A DNA stretch of 64,000 nucleotides from positions 124,001 to 188,000 of the forward strand of contig NZ_JAPWHB010000002.1 in the NCBI RefSeq assembly GCF_027214025.1, in the 5' to 3' direction. The stretch comes from Parahoeflea alexandrii. GTDB lineage: Bacteria; Pseudomonadota; Alphaproteobacteria; Rhizobiales; Rhizobiaceae. The notes below the pieces were generated by a model. It saw nothing but the letters and a program-made list of their open reading frames with translations, had not been told where the DNA came from and made no database searches. Positions 9,789-18,877 of this stretch are shown here, piece by piece (within the stretch, counting starts at the first letter, position 1; each line of letters starts with the position of its first letter). The translations under genes and the position numbers were made by a program.

Positions 9789-10295
9789 CTATTCGGCCGC
9801 GTCCCGCTTCGGCAGCACCCAGTCGGGCCGCGCGAAATGGCAGGTGTAGCCATGCGGAATCCGCTCGAGATAATCCTGGTGCTCGGGCTCGGCTTCCCAG
9901 AAATCTCCCACCGGCTCGACCTCCGTCACCACCTTGCCGGGCCACAGTCCCGACGCGTCGACATCGGCGATGGTGTCGAGCGCGGTCTGCCGCTGCTGGT
10001 CGTCGGTGTAGTAGATCGCCGAGCGGTAGGACATGCCGCGGTCATTGCCCTGCCGGTTGGGCGTGGTCGGATCGTGGATCTGGAAAAAGAACTCCAAGAG
10101 CCTGCGGTAGCTGATGCGGTTCGGATCGAAGATGATCTCGATGCCCTCGGCATGGGTACCGTGGTCGCGGTAGGTGGCGTTCTTCACGTCGCCGCCGGTA
10201 TAGCCGACGCGGGTCTTCTCCACGCCGGGCATCTTGCGGATGAGATCCTGCATGCCCCAGAAGCATCCGCCGGCAAGAACTGCACGTTCGCTCAT
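9789..10295 (-). CDS. msrA: Peptide-methionine (S)-S-oxide reductase MsrA, 168 aa
   Basis: Repairs the S form of methionine sulfoxide in proteins. The catalytic GGCFWG motif is at residues 9-14, followed by [12 protein letters not shown] and the conserved [11 protein letters not shown] and DPTT blocks. A Cys in the C-terminal GYTCHF segment is the likely resolving residue. The ATG directly abuts the msrB stop (TAGATG), so the two are translated as a coupled pair. No signal peptide, so cytoplasmic. Confidence 0.96.
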   Translation of the reverse strand: MSERAVLAGGCFWGMQDLIRKMPGVEKTRVGYTGGDVKNATYRDHGTHAEGIEIIFDPNRISYRRLLEFFFQIHDPTTPNRQGNDRGMSYRSAIYYTDDQQRQTALDTIADVDASGLWPGKVVTEVEPVGDFWEAEPEHQDYLERIPHGYTCHFARPDWVLPKRDAAE

Positions 10296-10745
10296 CTAGA
10301 TATCCTCCACCTGGTCAAGATAGTCGCCATAGCCCTCGGCCACCATGTCGGCCTTCGGCACAAACCGCAAGGATGCGGAATTGATGCAGTAGCGCAAGCC
10401 GCCCCGGTCCCTGGGACCGTCGGGGAACACGTGCCCGAGATGACTGTCGCCATGCTTTGAGCGCACCTCGGTGCGGACCATGCCGTGCGACACGTCGCGC
10501 AACTCGGTTACATGCGCAGGTTCGATCGGCTTGGTGAAGCTCGGCCAGCCGCAGCCGCTCTCGAACTTGTCCGACGAGGCGAACAAGGGCTCGCCCGAGA
10601 CGATGTCGACATAGATGCCGGCGGCCTTGTTGTCATTGTATTCGCCGGTGAAAGGCCGCTCGGTTGCGTTCTGCTGGGTGACCCTGAACTGTTCAGGCGT
10701 CAGCCGGGCAATGGCTTCATCGGTTTTCGTAAAAGCTCTGGTCAT
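10296..10745 (-). CDS. msrB: Peptide-methionine (R)-S-oxide reductase MsrB, zinc-free type, 149 aa
   Basis: Reduces the R form of methionine sulfoxide, complementing MsrA. The SeR-domain motifs are present: [31 protein letters not shown] and the catalytic Cys in [11 protein letters not shown]. The two CxxC pairs that bind zinc in many MsrB proteins are missing (the first is replaced by [10 protein letters not shown]), which marks this as the zinc-free subgroup, with the Cys in SGCGWPSF the probable resolving Cys. AAGGG lies upstream of the ATG. First gene of the msrB-msrA pair. Confidence 0.95.
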   Translation of the reverse strand: MTRAFTKTDEAIARLTPEQFRVTQQNATERPFTGEYNDNKAAGIYVDIVSGEPLFASSDKFESGCGWPSFTKPIEPAHVTELRDVSHGMVRTEVRSKHGDSHLGHVFPDGPRDRGGLRYCINSASLRFVPKADMVAEGYGDYLDQVEDI

Positions 10746-10869
10746 ACCGGATCCCTTCCTGAAGGCGCGTGCTGTCAGAAAGAGAGATGGGCCACTATGG
10801 TAGGATTTTCAATCGCCAAACCGATAGGTCCAGCATCACAAAGGGTCAACTTGCGGTGAGATCCGGCCT

Positions 10870-11793
10870 CTACAGGTACCGCTGCAACATCGGCAGCGCG
10901 TTCTCGACACAGGCGCGGCCTTCGGCGATTGTTTCGCGGGCACGGTTGAATTCCATCAGGCCGATGTCGCTGAGCCGCGGTATGAGCATCACGTGCGGCG
11001 GCTCACCTGCGAGACGGGTGCGGGTGATCTGGTCCTGCATGATGTTGATCGAGTTGGAAATCACGTCGAAATATCCCGGCGTCGACGGCCCTTTCTGGAG
11101 AAGCCGCGGGATCATCTGTTCCGCCGGCTGACGGAGCGGCTGCGGCAGGTGCCGCAGCATCGCATCGAGCGATTCATTCGGAACCGGCGTTTGAAGCAAT
11201 TCGGCAGCCCCCTCCGGTTGGGTCTCGAAACGCCGCCCCACGAGATCGCCGTTCAGGTTGACAGCGATGATCACATCCGCCCCCAGGGCACGGCACACCG
11301 AGACCGGCACCGGATTGGTCAGGCCGCCGTCGACCAGCCACCGCCCGTCGATCCTGGCCGGACTGAGAATGCCCGGCAAGGCGACCGAGGCCCGCACCGC
11401 CTCGTGGATCGGTCCCGACTGCAGCCAGATCTCTCGGCCGGTGACCAGGTCCGTGGCAACCGCTGCAAATTTCTTGGCGTGGCTCTCGATCGGCTCGGCG
11501 ATGCCGAGCCCCTGCAGAAATGTGACGATCTGTCTGCCGTCCATCACCCCGCCACCCGATAGCCGGACATCCATCAATCCGATGATCTCGCGCCAGGTGG
11601 CAGCCATCGCCCAGTCTCGTAGCGCGGGCAACTGCCCCGCGACATAGGCCGCGCCCACCAGAGAGCCGATCGACGTTCCACACACGATCTCAGGCTCGAT
11701 GCCGGCTTCCGTCAAGGCGTCGATGACGCCGATATGCGACCATCCACGCGCAGCGCCACTGCCCAGCGCCAGGCCGATACGGGGATGTTTCAT
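10870..11793 (-). CDS. Patatin-like phospholipase (RssA-type), 307 aa
   Basis: A predicted lipid acyl hydrolase with a Ser-Asp dyad. Seen: the oxyanion-hole glycine run GSGAARGWSHIGV (residues about 12-24), the nucleophile elbow GTSIG, and the catalytic Asp in DGGLTNPVPV. The N-terminal halves of RssA/YchK-like proteins look the same; the physiological substrate is unknown. No signal peptide or membrane segment is obvious. AGGAA precedes the ATG. It lies downstream of, and on the same strand as, tamA-tamB (134 bp gap), so a shared outer-membrane or lipid role is possible but unproven. Confidence 0.9.
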   Translation of the reverse strand: MKHPRIGLALGSGAARGWSHIGVIDALTEAGIEPEIVCGTSIGSLVGAAYVAGQLPALRDWAMAATWREIIGLMDVRLSGGGVMDGRQIVTFLQGLGIAEPIESHAKKFAAVATDLVTGREIWLQSGPIHEAVRASVALPGILSPARIDGRWLVDGGLTNPVPVSVCRALGADVIIAVNLNGDLVGRRFETQPEGAAELLQTPVPNESLDAMLRHLPQPLRQPAEQMIPRLLQKGPSTPGYFDVISNSINIMQDQITRTRLAGEPPHVMLIPRLSDIGLMEFNRARETIAEGRACVENALPMLQRYL

Positions 11794-11927
11794 AGGCTGA
11801 TGTTCCTGAGACGCTGATGCAGACAGGCAAGCTTAGCGCTCGCCCCTAGCCTTGTCATCCCTTGGTTCCGGTCGGGCCATGGCGGACACCGGCCCGCCAC
11901 CTTGCACCCTGTCCACCGTTTCGCACC

Positions 11928-14900
11928 CTAGTATTCGCGCTCGAAGAAAATCCCGCCCTTGGTCTCGCCGCCGGAACTGGCCTCGCCGCGCAGCTTGATC
12001 CCCTTACCGATGTCGAGATCGATGCGCGCCTTGCCCGAGCCCGCCGACGATCCGCTCTCGATGCCGAGATAGGTGCGGTCGTTGAGATATTTGCCGACGC
12101 CGAGCGAAGTGTCGCCGGTTTCCTCGTCTGTGCGCACGTCGATGTCATCGACCCCGGTCGCGCGGCGCAGTTGCTCCAGCACCCCGCCGCCGTTCACCGC
12201 GCCGGTCAACTGCGCTGCGGCTTCCGCGAGTTGGGCTATCTGCACCGGCGACAGGCTGGAAATCGAGCGTCCGAACACCAGCTGCGCGAGCACCTCGTCC
12301 TCGGGTAGCTCCGGGCTCGAGGTGAACCTGAACCTGGGCGCGTCCGCCGGGCCGGTGATCAGCACCGTCACCGTGGTGCTGCCCGACTGGCTTGAAGCCG
12401 CGAGATCGAGGATCGGCACCACCGAACCGGCAAATCCAAGCGTGCCGCGGGTGAAATCGAGCCTTTTACCCAGCAGGTTGAGCCTGCCGCGCACCAGATC
12501 GAAACCGCCGGCTGCAACCGGCGCGCCGGTGCTACCGGTCAGCCGCAGCGATCCGCCGAGTTCCACATCCATGCCCCGGCCGCGGATGAAGATGCGGTTT
12601 GCCCGCACCTGCACATCGAGCCCCAATCCGCCGGAGGACCCGCCCTCCCCGTCACCCGACAGGCGTTCGGCCTGCGACCGGATATCGGCGGGCGCATTCT
12701 TGTGGGTCACGTCTAGGCGCGAGATCGAGCTCGGCAGGGAGTCCGGAACCACGATCGTGGTTTCATCGAGCTGCACGCTGCCGCCGAGTTGCGGCAACAG
12801 GGTCAGCGGACCGGTCAGCGTCAGATCAGCATCGAAGCGGGTGGCAACCATCTGGCCGTCGGCATAGCGCCCACGCGCCACCTTGAGCTTGAGGTCGGCA
12901 GGAAAATTGGCGGCTGCATCGAGACTGACAGTTCCCGAACCGCTGATCCGTCCGCCCGACGACAGGTCACCCGACAGCGAGCGGATCGACGCCTGGCCCG
13001 GTGTCAGGCCGATGTCCGCCGACAGATTGTCGATCGCGATACCCGATCGCCCGTCCACCAGGCGGCCGCCCGATGTCGTGATGGTTCCCGAGATCTGCGG
13101 CGCGCCGATGGAACCGTCGATTGCCATATCGGCCCGTGCCGTGCCGGAGAGCGCCAGCCCCTGCTTGGCGATCGCCCCCGACAGCAGCGAAAACGGCACG
13201 CTGCCGTTGATCCGCGCGGATATTGCCTGCGCGCCCGATGTCTGCAACCCGCCGGACGCCGTGAAAGCCAGGCCGCCGCCGCTCGCTTTGGCGTCGAAGC
13301 TCAGCCGATCCGCCTTGAAGCCGCCTGTTGCGCTGACCGCCAGCGGCACATCGGCAACCGACGAGGCCGCCGCGGCCCGGACATCGCGGGCGTCGAGCGC
13401 GTAGTCGACGACAGGCGCTGAGCCTGTGCCCCGCACCCTGACCGTTCCCGATAGCGCACCCGACAGTCCCGCGCCCGGCGCGACCGCATTGACCGCGGTC
13501 AGCGGCAAGCCGGATATCGCGAGATCGACCGCCAGCGTCTCTCCCGCCGACCCTGTGACGGACACCCGTCCGCCACCTGGAGACAGCACCAGCCGCTCGA
13601 TCCGCGCCACGCCGTCGCGAACGACAATGCGGGCAGGCTCGACAAGACTGATCGCCAGGCCTTTCCACACGGTACGGGCGGATTCGGCTTCGAGTTCGGT
13701 CCCATTTTCACTCTGCCGAACCCGCGCATTGATGGAGACCGGAAGTCCGGCTGCCTGCGCCTTGCCTTCGACCACCGTCCAGGCGTCGGTCTGGCTGAAC
13801 GACGCCGCAAGCGTCGTCACGTCGGTTCCTCCGGCGCTCAGCCTTGCCACATCCAGCGTGCCAACGGGTTTGGGTGCGCCGAAAAGATCAGCCACGTCGA
13901 GGTTGACCCGGGCATCGCGGAGCGAGAACCCCTCTCCCGACAGGTCCGGGAAACCGATCCCTATGGTGGCGACCGACTTGTCGTCCACCACGTCGAACCT
14001 GATCGAACCGCCGCCGCTCCCCTCGATCGCCTGCAAGGCCAGCGCGGACAGCGACCCGATATCGTTCAGCTCGAGATCGATCACGCCAGCCGGGCGATAG
14101 GCTTCATCGAGAACAAGAGAGCCGGAGATCAGGTTGTCGGCGACCTGCAGCCTGAGCGGATCGATCCGCACAGCACCATCAGCCTGAGAGACCACCAGAC
14201 TGCCGTTGACCGGTCGCCCCTCGAGCGAGCCGGTCAGTTCCACATCGGCTTGCGGAGAAGCCGGATCGGCCACCCCTTTGGCGGTGAGCACCAGATCCGA
14301 GAGATCGCGCCCCTGCAGCAACAGCTCGTTGCCGCTGAGCCGCGCTTCGAAAGCCGGCGCCGAGGCCTTGCCGGAGACGCTTGCCGTCAGGTTCAGGCCG
14401 CCGGAGACCGCATCGCTATCGTCGGCGGGCCGGGAGAACGCCGCCTCGACGTCGCCGGCAATCTCGCCCTCGGCGCTCAGCGCCACACTGCCGCTGGCCT
14501 GCACGGATGAGGACGAAGCCTCAAAATCACTGACGGTCAGCGCACCGGCCTCGTCCCGCGAGACCTCCGCCTGAAACGTCGTGTCCGGCCCCAGCAAATC
14601 CGTCGCCTGCACAGACAGCACGGCATTGCGGATCGAGCCCGACAGGTTTGCCGCCAGTGCGCCCGCCGCGTCAAACGAGAAATCCCGGATCGCCAGTTCG
14701 GCCACGCCGGTGCGGAGCTGCAACGCCTCGCTTGAGATGGACCCGTCTTCATCAAGCGCAATCGCGCCGGACAGGTTTACCCCGCCGGCAACCGCGCGGG
14801 CAGCGATGTCATTGCTCGACCCGACCGCATCGATCCGGACGTTGACCGTTCCCGTGCCGCTTCTTGTGTCGAGCGAAAACCGCTCGAAATCGGCGACCAC

Positions 14901-16118
14901 AGCAAGTCCGTCGGCACTGAAATCAGACCCGGACACGCGGTCGACCGACAATTCGAGACGCAGGCCGGCTTCTTCCGCCTTGCCATTGATGCGGACCGTG
15001 GCCTCCGGCACCGTCAGGTTTACCCGCGATGTTCCCTCGCCGAAACGCAATTCCGCCGCCCCCGCCTGCGGCGAGACCGAGGCCGTCAGGTCCACCTGCC
15101 CTTCCCGCGCCACGCGGCCGTGGCCCTGCGCCGTCAGCCGCGACGATGAGAACGTGAAGATGTCAATCACCGCCCCGGTGCGGTCGGGTTCGATCACACC
15201 TTCGAGCAGCAGGTCGCTTCGACCTGACAGCAATTGTCCGACCGAAGGCGGCAGGAACTGCTCGAACGTGCCGTTGGCTTCAAGCGAGACCGCATCACCC
15301 GCCTCGCCCGCGACCATCTGCAGGTTGGCTTCCGCAACAATCTCGTCATTGATCGCACCGGCGGCATTGAGCCGCCAATCGGCGAGCGAGCCTTGCGATG
15401 TCGCCGTCAGGCTGATTGCATCCCGGGGCGACAGCTTGAGAAGATGCGCCATCACACCGCCCGCCGGTTCCGAGAGCTTGGCCGATACGTTGAACCGGTC
15501 TTCGGCTTTAAGATAATCGGCATCGACGGTGAGAGCGCCGCCGGCTCCATCGATCCGCTTGACCACCAGATCGGCGAGCGCGGTTGACAGCGATGCATCG
15601 ACGCGGGCACTGCCCCTGGCTTCGAACCGGGCGAGACGGCCGGCGACCGGTTCGCCCACCAGGATATCCGGCGCCGTGAACCGCTTGATGTCAAACGCCA
15701 GCGGCAGCACCAATGGTCCGCCATCCGACTGGCTGTCCGAACCTTGCGGAAGCCGCGCCAGTTCCACCGCGTCAATGGTCAGGTCATCGATGGCCAGCCC
15801 GGCGCTCAGCAGCGCCAGTGGCGACCAGTCGATCTGAATTCCCTTGAGCAGGAGCCAGGGTTCTCCATCGGCATCGCTCAGCAGCACATGCCCGATGCGC
15901 GTCGACCCCGACAGCAATCCCTCGATCCGGTCGATCTCGACGCTCTGCGCCGGGCTCGAACCGAGCCGGTTCAGGGTCAGCGCGATCAGCCGCCCGCCGG
16001 GTGTCGTGGCGAAAACGAAAATCAGAGCCGCCAGAAGCACCAGTATGGCGATGGCAAGCCACCGGATCACGCGCCGGATCATGCCCGGACGGGATCTGTC
16101 TCTTTGCTTCTCCGCCAT
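11928..16118 (-). CDS. tamB: Translocation and assembly module protein TamB, about 1396 aa
   Basis: A long periplasm-spanning AsmA-like protein that partners the outer-membrane TamA; the family is linked to autotransporter assembly and to phospholipid transport between membranes. Seen: a basic N-terminus followed by one inner-membrane anchor (RWLAIAILVLLAALIFVF), a very long beta-rich repetitive middle, and the conserved C-terminal DUF490/TamB domain (VTVLITGPADAPRFRF, LPEDEVLAQLVFGR). The start at 16118 (MAEKQRDRS) is chosen because it follows the tamA stop by one base, giving tight coupling; an upstream in-frame start at 16145 would overlap tamA. Length is typical for the family. Confidence 0.95.
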   Translation of the reverse strand: MAEKQRDRSRPGMIRRVIRWLAIAILVLLAALIFVFATTPGGRLIALTLNRLGSSPAQSVEIDRIEGLLSGSTRIGHVLLSDADGEPWLLLKGIQIDWSPLALLSAGLAIDDLTIDAVELARLPQGSDSQSDGGPLVLPLAFDIKRFTAPDILVGEPVAGRLARFEARGSARVDASLSTALADLVVKRIDGAGGALTVDADYLKAEDRFNVSAKLSEPAGGVMAHLLKLSPRDAISLTATSQGSLADWRLNAAGAINDEIVAEANLQMVAGEAGDAVSLEANGTFEQFLPPSVGQLLSGRSDLLLEGVIEPDRTGAVIDIFTFSSSRLTAQGHGRVAREGQVDLTASVSPQAGAAELRFGEGTSRVNLTVPEATVRINGKAEEAGLRLELSVDRVSGSDFSADGLAVVADFERFSLDTRSGTGTVNVRIDAVGSSNDIAARAVAGGVNLSGAIALDEDGSISSEALQLRTGVAELAIRDFSFDAAGALAANLSGSIRNAVLSVQATDLLGPDTTFQAEVSRDEAGALTVSDFEASSSSVQASGSVALSAEGEIAGDVEAAFSRPADDSDAVSGGLNLTASVSGKASAPAFEARLSGNELLLQGRDLSDLVLTAKGVADPASPQADVELTGSLEGRPVNGSLVVSQADGAVRIDPLRLQVADNLISGSLVLDEAYRPAGVIDLELNDIGSLSALALQAIEGSGGGSIRFDVVDDKSVATIGIGFPDLSGEGFSLRDARVNLDVADLFGAPKPVGTLDVARLSAGGTDVTTLAASFSQTDAWTVVEGKAQAAGLPVSINARVRQSENGTELEAESARTVWKGLAISLVEPARIVVRDGVARIERLVLSPGGGRVSVTGSAGETLAVDLAISGLPLTAVNAVAPGAGLSGALSGTVRVRGTGSAPVVDYALDARDVRAAAASSVADVPLAVSATGGFKADRLSFDAKASGGGLAFTASGGLQTSGAQAISARINGSVPFSLLSGAIAKQGLALSGTARADMAIDGSIGAPQISGTITTSGGRLVDGRSGIAIDNLSADIGLTPGQASIRSLSGDLSSGGRISGSGTVSLDAAANFPADLKLKVARGRYADGQMVATRFDADLTLTGPLTLLPQLGGSVQLDETTIVVPDSLPSSISRLDVTHKNAPADIRSQAERLSGDGEGGSSGGLGLDVQVRANRIFIRGRGMDVELGGSLRLTGSTGAPVAAGGFDLVRGRLNLLGKRLDFTRGTLGFAGSVVPILDLAASSQSGSTTVTVLITGPADAPRFRFTSSPELPEDEVLAQLVFGRSISSLSPVQIAQLAEAAAQLTGAVNGGGVLEQLRRATGVDDIDVRTDEETGDTSLGVGKYLNDRTYLGIESGSSAGSGKARIDLDIGKGIKLRGEASSGGETKGGIFFEREY

Positions 16119-16119
16119 G

Positions 16120-18060
16120 TCAGAATGCCTGCCCGATCCCTGCATAAATCCCGTAATCGGGATCCGTGGGCTCCTTGTTCAGCGGCACGGCGACGTCGAC
16201 GCGAAGCGGCCCGAACGGTGTGGAGTAGCGCACTCCCACGCCGGCGCCGGCCTTGAACCGGGCGCCGGAAAAATTCTGGTTGGAGCTGACCAGACCAGCA
16301 TCGAGGAACGGCACGATGCCGATCGTGTCGGTGACGCCAATGCGCAATTCGGCCGACGCCTCGACCACCGAGCGGCCGCCCGTGGGTAATCCCGCCACAT
16401 CGCGCGGGCCGATGTCCTGATAGCCATAGCCGCGCACCGAACCACCGCCACCGGCATAGAACCGACGGTTGGCAGGAATGGCGGCAAGATTGGCGCCGTA
16501 GATCGACCCGGCGGCCACCCGGCCGGCAAGCACGAAGCGTTTTTCGGCATCAAGCGCCCGGTAGGCCGAAGCTTCCGCGCGCAGCTTGACGAAAGTCGCG
16601 CCCCCATTGATCTCGTAGGTCGGCTCGGCCAGAAGCGACAGCCGGGTGCCGGTGGTCGGATTGAGCTTGTTGTCACGGGTGTCGCGGACATATTCGAGCG
16701 GCACCGCCACGGTGATCGTTTCGCGATTGACGTTGAAGCTGTCGGTCAGCTTGGCATATTCGACATCGACGCCAGCCGAGACCGTCTGCTCGGACGTCAG
16801 CTCATAGGAAATCCCCGCGGATGCTTCGACGGAAAACCGGCGATAGGCATCGGGGTTTTCCTGCTTCACTTCAAGCTTCGAGGCAAATTTCGACGCCGGC
16901 CCGAGAACACCGGGCTTTTCGAACAGCAAAGCGCCGCGCCAGGTCAGGTCTTTCGCCTGAGCGGTCTGGCCCAAGCTGCTGACCGAGCCTTCGATGCGCA
17001 GCTTCTCCGCACGGCCAAACAGGTTCCGGTGGCCCCAATAGGCCTCCAACCCGCCGCCATCGGTGGACGAATAGGTGGCGCCCGCGCCGAGGAAGCGGTG
17101 TTTTCTTTCTGCAACCGTCACCGCAACCGGAACGGAACCATCCGCCGACAGGCTTTCGCTGCCACGCACCGTCACGCTTGAAAACACCTCCAGCGCCCGC
17201 AGCCGTTTCTCCGCTGCCGCCAACGCTGCCGGATCATATTGATCGCCCTCAGGGATACCCGCCATCCGGGCGATGAAATCCCGGTCGACGCTTTCCGCTC
17301 CATCGACAGCGGTCTGGCCGAACGGCGCGATTGGCCCGGCCTCGAGCTCAAGTGAAACGTCGATGACGCCGCGCGCGTGGTCGGCGACCACATCCCGGCC
17401 GGAGACCCTGGCAAACGGGTGCCCGCTCTTTTCCAGCTCCTGTACCAGCGCATTCTCGGCCTCGAGAATGACCGTCGACTTCGCGAGCTGGCCGGAAACC
17501 AGCCCCTGCTCGTCAGCCGCATAGGCGCGTCCATCAACATCGCGGACAGAAACGTCGCCAAACCGGAACGGCTTGCCCGGCTCGACCAGGATGCGAACCG
17601 GAACCGCTCCGCCGCCGCTCAGATCGGCATCGGGCGGCAGGTCGGCGAGCCGCCTGCCATCGAGAAGAATACGGACTTCGCCGGCATAGCGCGCATTCTC
17701 GTAGAGTGCGGCGATCAGCTGTTCGAAATCGCCATTTGCCCGCTGGATCAGCCCGATCGACCCCGCCACCGGGCGGTCGGCACCTTGCACCAGCGCCGAA
17801 GCGGCTTCCAGCCTGGTCTTCAATTCGCCATCGGGATCTTCGCCGGCAACCTCAAGCGTGACCGAATAGGAAAGCGGGTCGACCACTTCCACCGCATCCG
17901 GCGTGTCGCTTTCAAACAGCTTGAAGCCAAGGATTTCAAACGCCTGCGCCCGGTCGGCAGCAAGCCCGCCGGCAAAGCCCAGAACCAGGACAGCCGAAAG
18001 GGTTCGCAGCCATAAGGAGCCGCGCGCCCTGGAAATAATGTCCTGCGCGTCTTTCATCAT
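16120..18060 (-). CDS. tamA: Autotransporter assembly outer-membrane protein TamA (Omp85/BamA family), about 646 aa
   Basis: Outer-membrane beta-barrel partner of TamB. A signal peptide is visible (SLWLRTLSAVLVLGFAGG...RAQA) followed by POTRA domains (residues about 30-260) and a C-terminal 16-strand barrel containing the family's VRGY-type motif (GGGGSVRGYGYQDIG) and a final aromatic residue (GIYAGIGQAF). The start is placed at tandem ATGs at 18060/18057; an in-frame start 13 codons earlier has no better ribosome site. tamA precedes tamB with one base between stop and start. Confidence 0.95.
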   Translation of the reverse strand: MMKDAQDIISRARGSLWLRTLSAVLVLGFAGGLAADRAQAFEILGFKLFESDTPDAVEVVDPLSYSVTLEVAGEDPDGELKTRLEAASALVQGADRPVAGSIGLIQRANGDFEQLIAALYENARYAGEVRILLDGRRLADLPPDADLSGGGAVPVRILVEPGKPFRFGDVSVRDVDGRAYAADEQGLVSGQLAKSTVILEAENALVQELEKSGHPFARVSGRDVVADHARGVIDVSLELEAGPIAPFGQTAVDGAESVDRDFIARMAGIPEGDQYDPAALAAAEKRLRALEVFSSVTVRGSESLSADGSVPVAVTVAERKHRFLGAGATYSSTDGGGLEAYWGHRNLFGRAEKLRIEGSVSSLGQTAQAKDLTWRGALLFEKPGVLGPASKFASKLEVKQENPDAYRRFSVEASAGISYELTSEQTVSAGVDVEYAKLTDSFNVNRETITVAVPLEYVRDTRDNKLNPTTGTRLSLLAEPTYEINGGATFVKLRAEASAYRALDAEKRFVLAGRVAAGSIYGANLAAIPANRRFYAGGGGSVRGYGYQDIGPRDVAGLPTGGRSVVEASAELRIGVTDTIGIVPFLDAGLVSSNQNFSGARFKAGAGVGVRYSTPFGPLRVDVAVPLNKEPTDPDYGIYAGIGQAF

Positions 18061-18180
18061 CACCAATCTAGCAGGACACAATGAACGGTTGCTGAACATT
18101 GTGGCCCAAGTTCAATGCCCTCAGCCGGGCACATCGCTCCCTTATATAGAACAATCGGCTGGTTTGTCGCCCTCTTGCGC

Positions 18181-18687
18181 TCAGCCGCGGCCGAAGAAAT
18201 CGCCCTTGCCGAGCGGAACGCCGTTGTGGCGCAGGATCGCGTAGGCCGAGGTCATGTGGAAATAGAAGTTCGGCACCGAGAAGCCCTGGAAATACCGCAG
18301 GCCGGGAAAGCTCATCTCCTGGCCGCCGATCTTCAATGTAATCGTCTTGTCCTCGGCGCCGGCAAAATCGGCTTCCGGCAGGCTTTCGATGAATTCGCGG
18401 GTCCTGGCGAGACGGGCCTGCAGTTCGTCGAAGCTCTCCTCGACATCCGGATAGGAGGGAATCTCGACGCCGGCGAGCCGGGCAATGGCGCCCTTGGCAT
18501 GATCGGTGGCGAGCATGACCTGCCACCTGAGCGACAGCATGTCCGGCGCCAGGCGATCGTTGAGCAGGACGGCCGGGTCGATCTTGCGCTCCGCCGCCCA
18601 GGCTTCGGCCTTCTTCAGCACGTGGCCGAGATTGGAGAGCATGCTGGCATAGAACGGAACCGAGATGGAATGCATGGAAATCGACAT
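18181..18687 (-). CDS. DUF1993 family protein, about 168 aa
   Basis: A four-helix-bundle protein of the DinB-like DUF1993 group. Seen: MSISMHSISVPFYASML at the N-terminus, LAPDMLSLRWQV, and the C-terminal YFQGFSVPNFYFHMTSAYAILR segment with conserved His that DinB-like folds often use for metal. The ATG at 18687 is preferred over an upstream in-frame codon because a GGGG ribosome site lies just before it and the family starts here. Function is unknown. The gene is monocistronic and divergent from the flavoprotein gene at 18878. Confidence 0.85.
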   Translation of the reverse strand: MSISMHSISVPFYASMLSNLGHVLKKAEAWAAERKIDPAVLLNDRLAPDMLSLRWQVMLATDHAKGAIARLAGVEIPSYPDVEESFDELQARLARTREFIESLPEADFAGAEDKTITLKIGGQEMSFPGLRYFQGFSVPNFYFHMTSAYAILRHNGVPLGKGDFFGRG

Positions 18688-18877
18688 TGGAAACCCCGTT
18701 TGAAGCTGCGGACACTGCTGATCCGCCGTCCAGCATGTGGAATGCCCTTGCCGGTAAAAGGCAAGCGGCATTCATCCGTTGCCGCAAACTTCTTTGTTAC
18801 CGGATGTCGCATTTGCCTCTTGTGCACGCTGATTCGATTTCGCAATCTGCCGCCGAAATCGGGCACGGAGACGAGCA

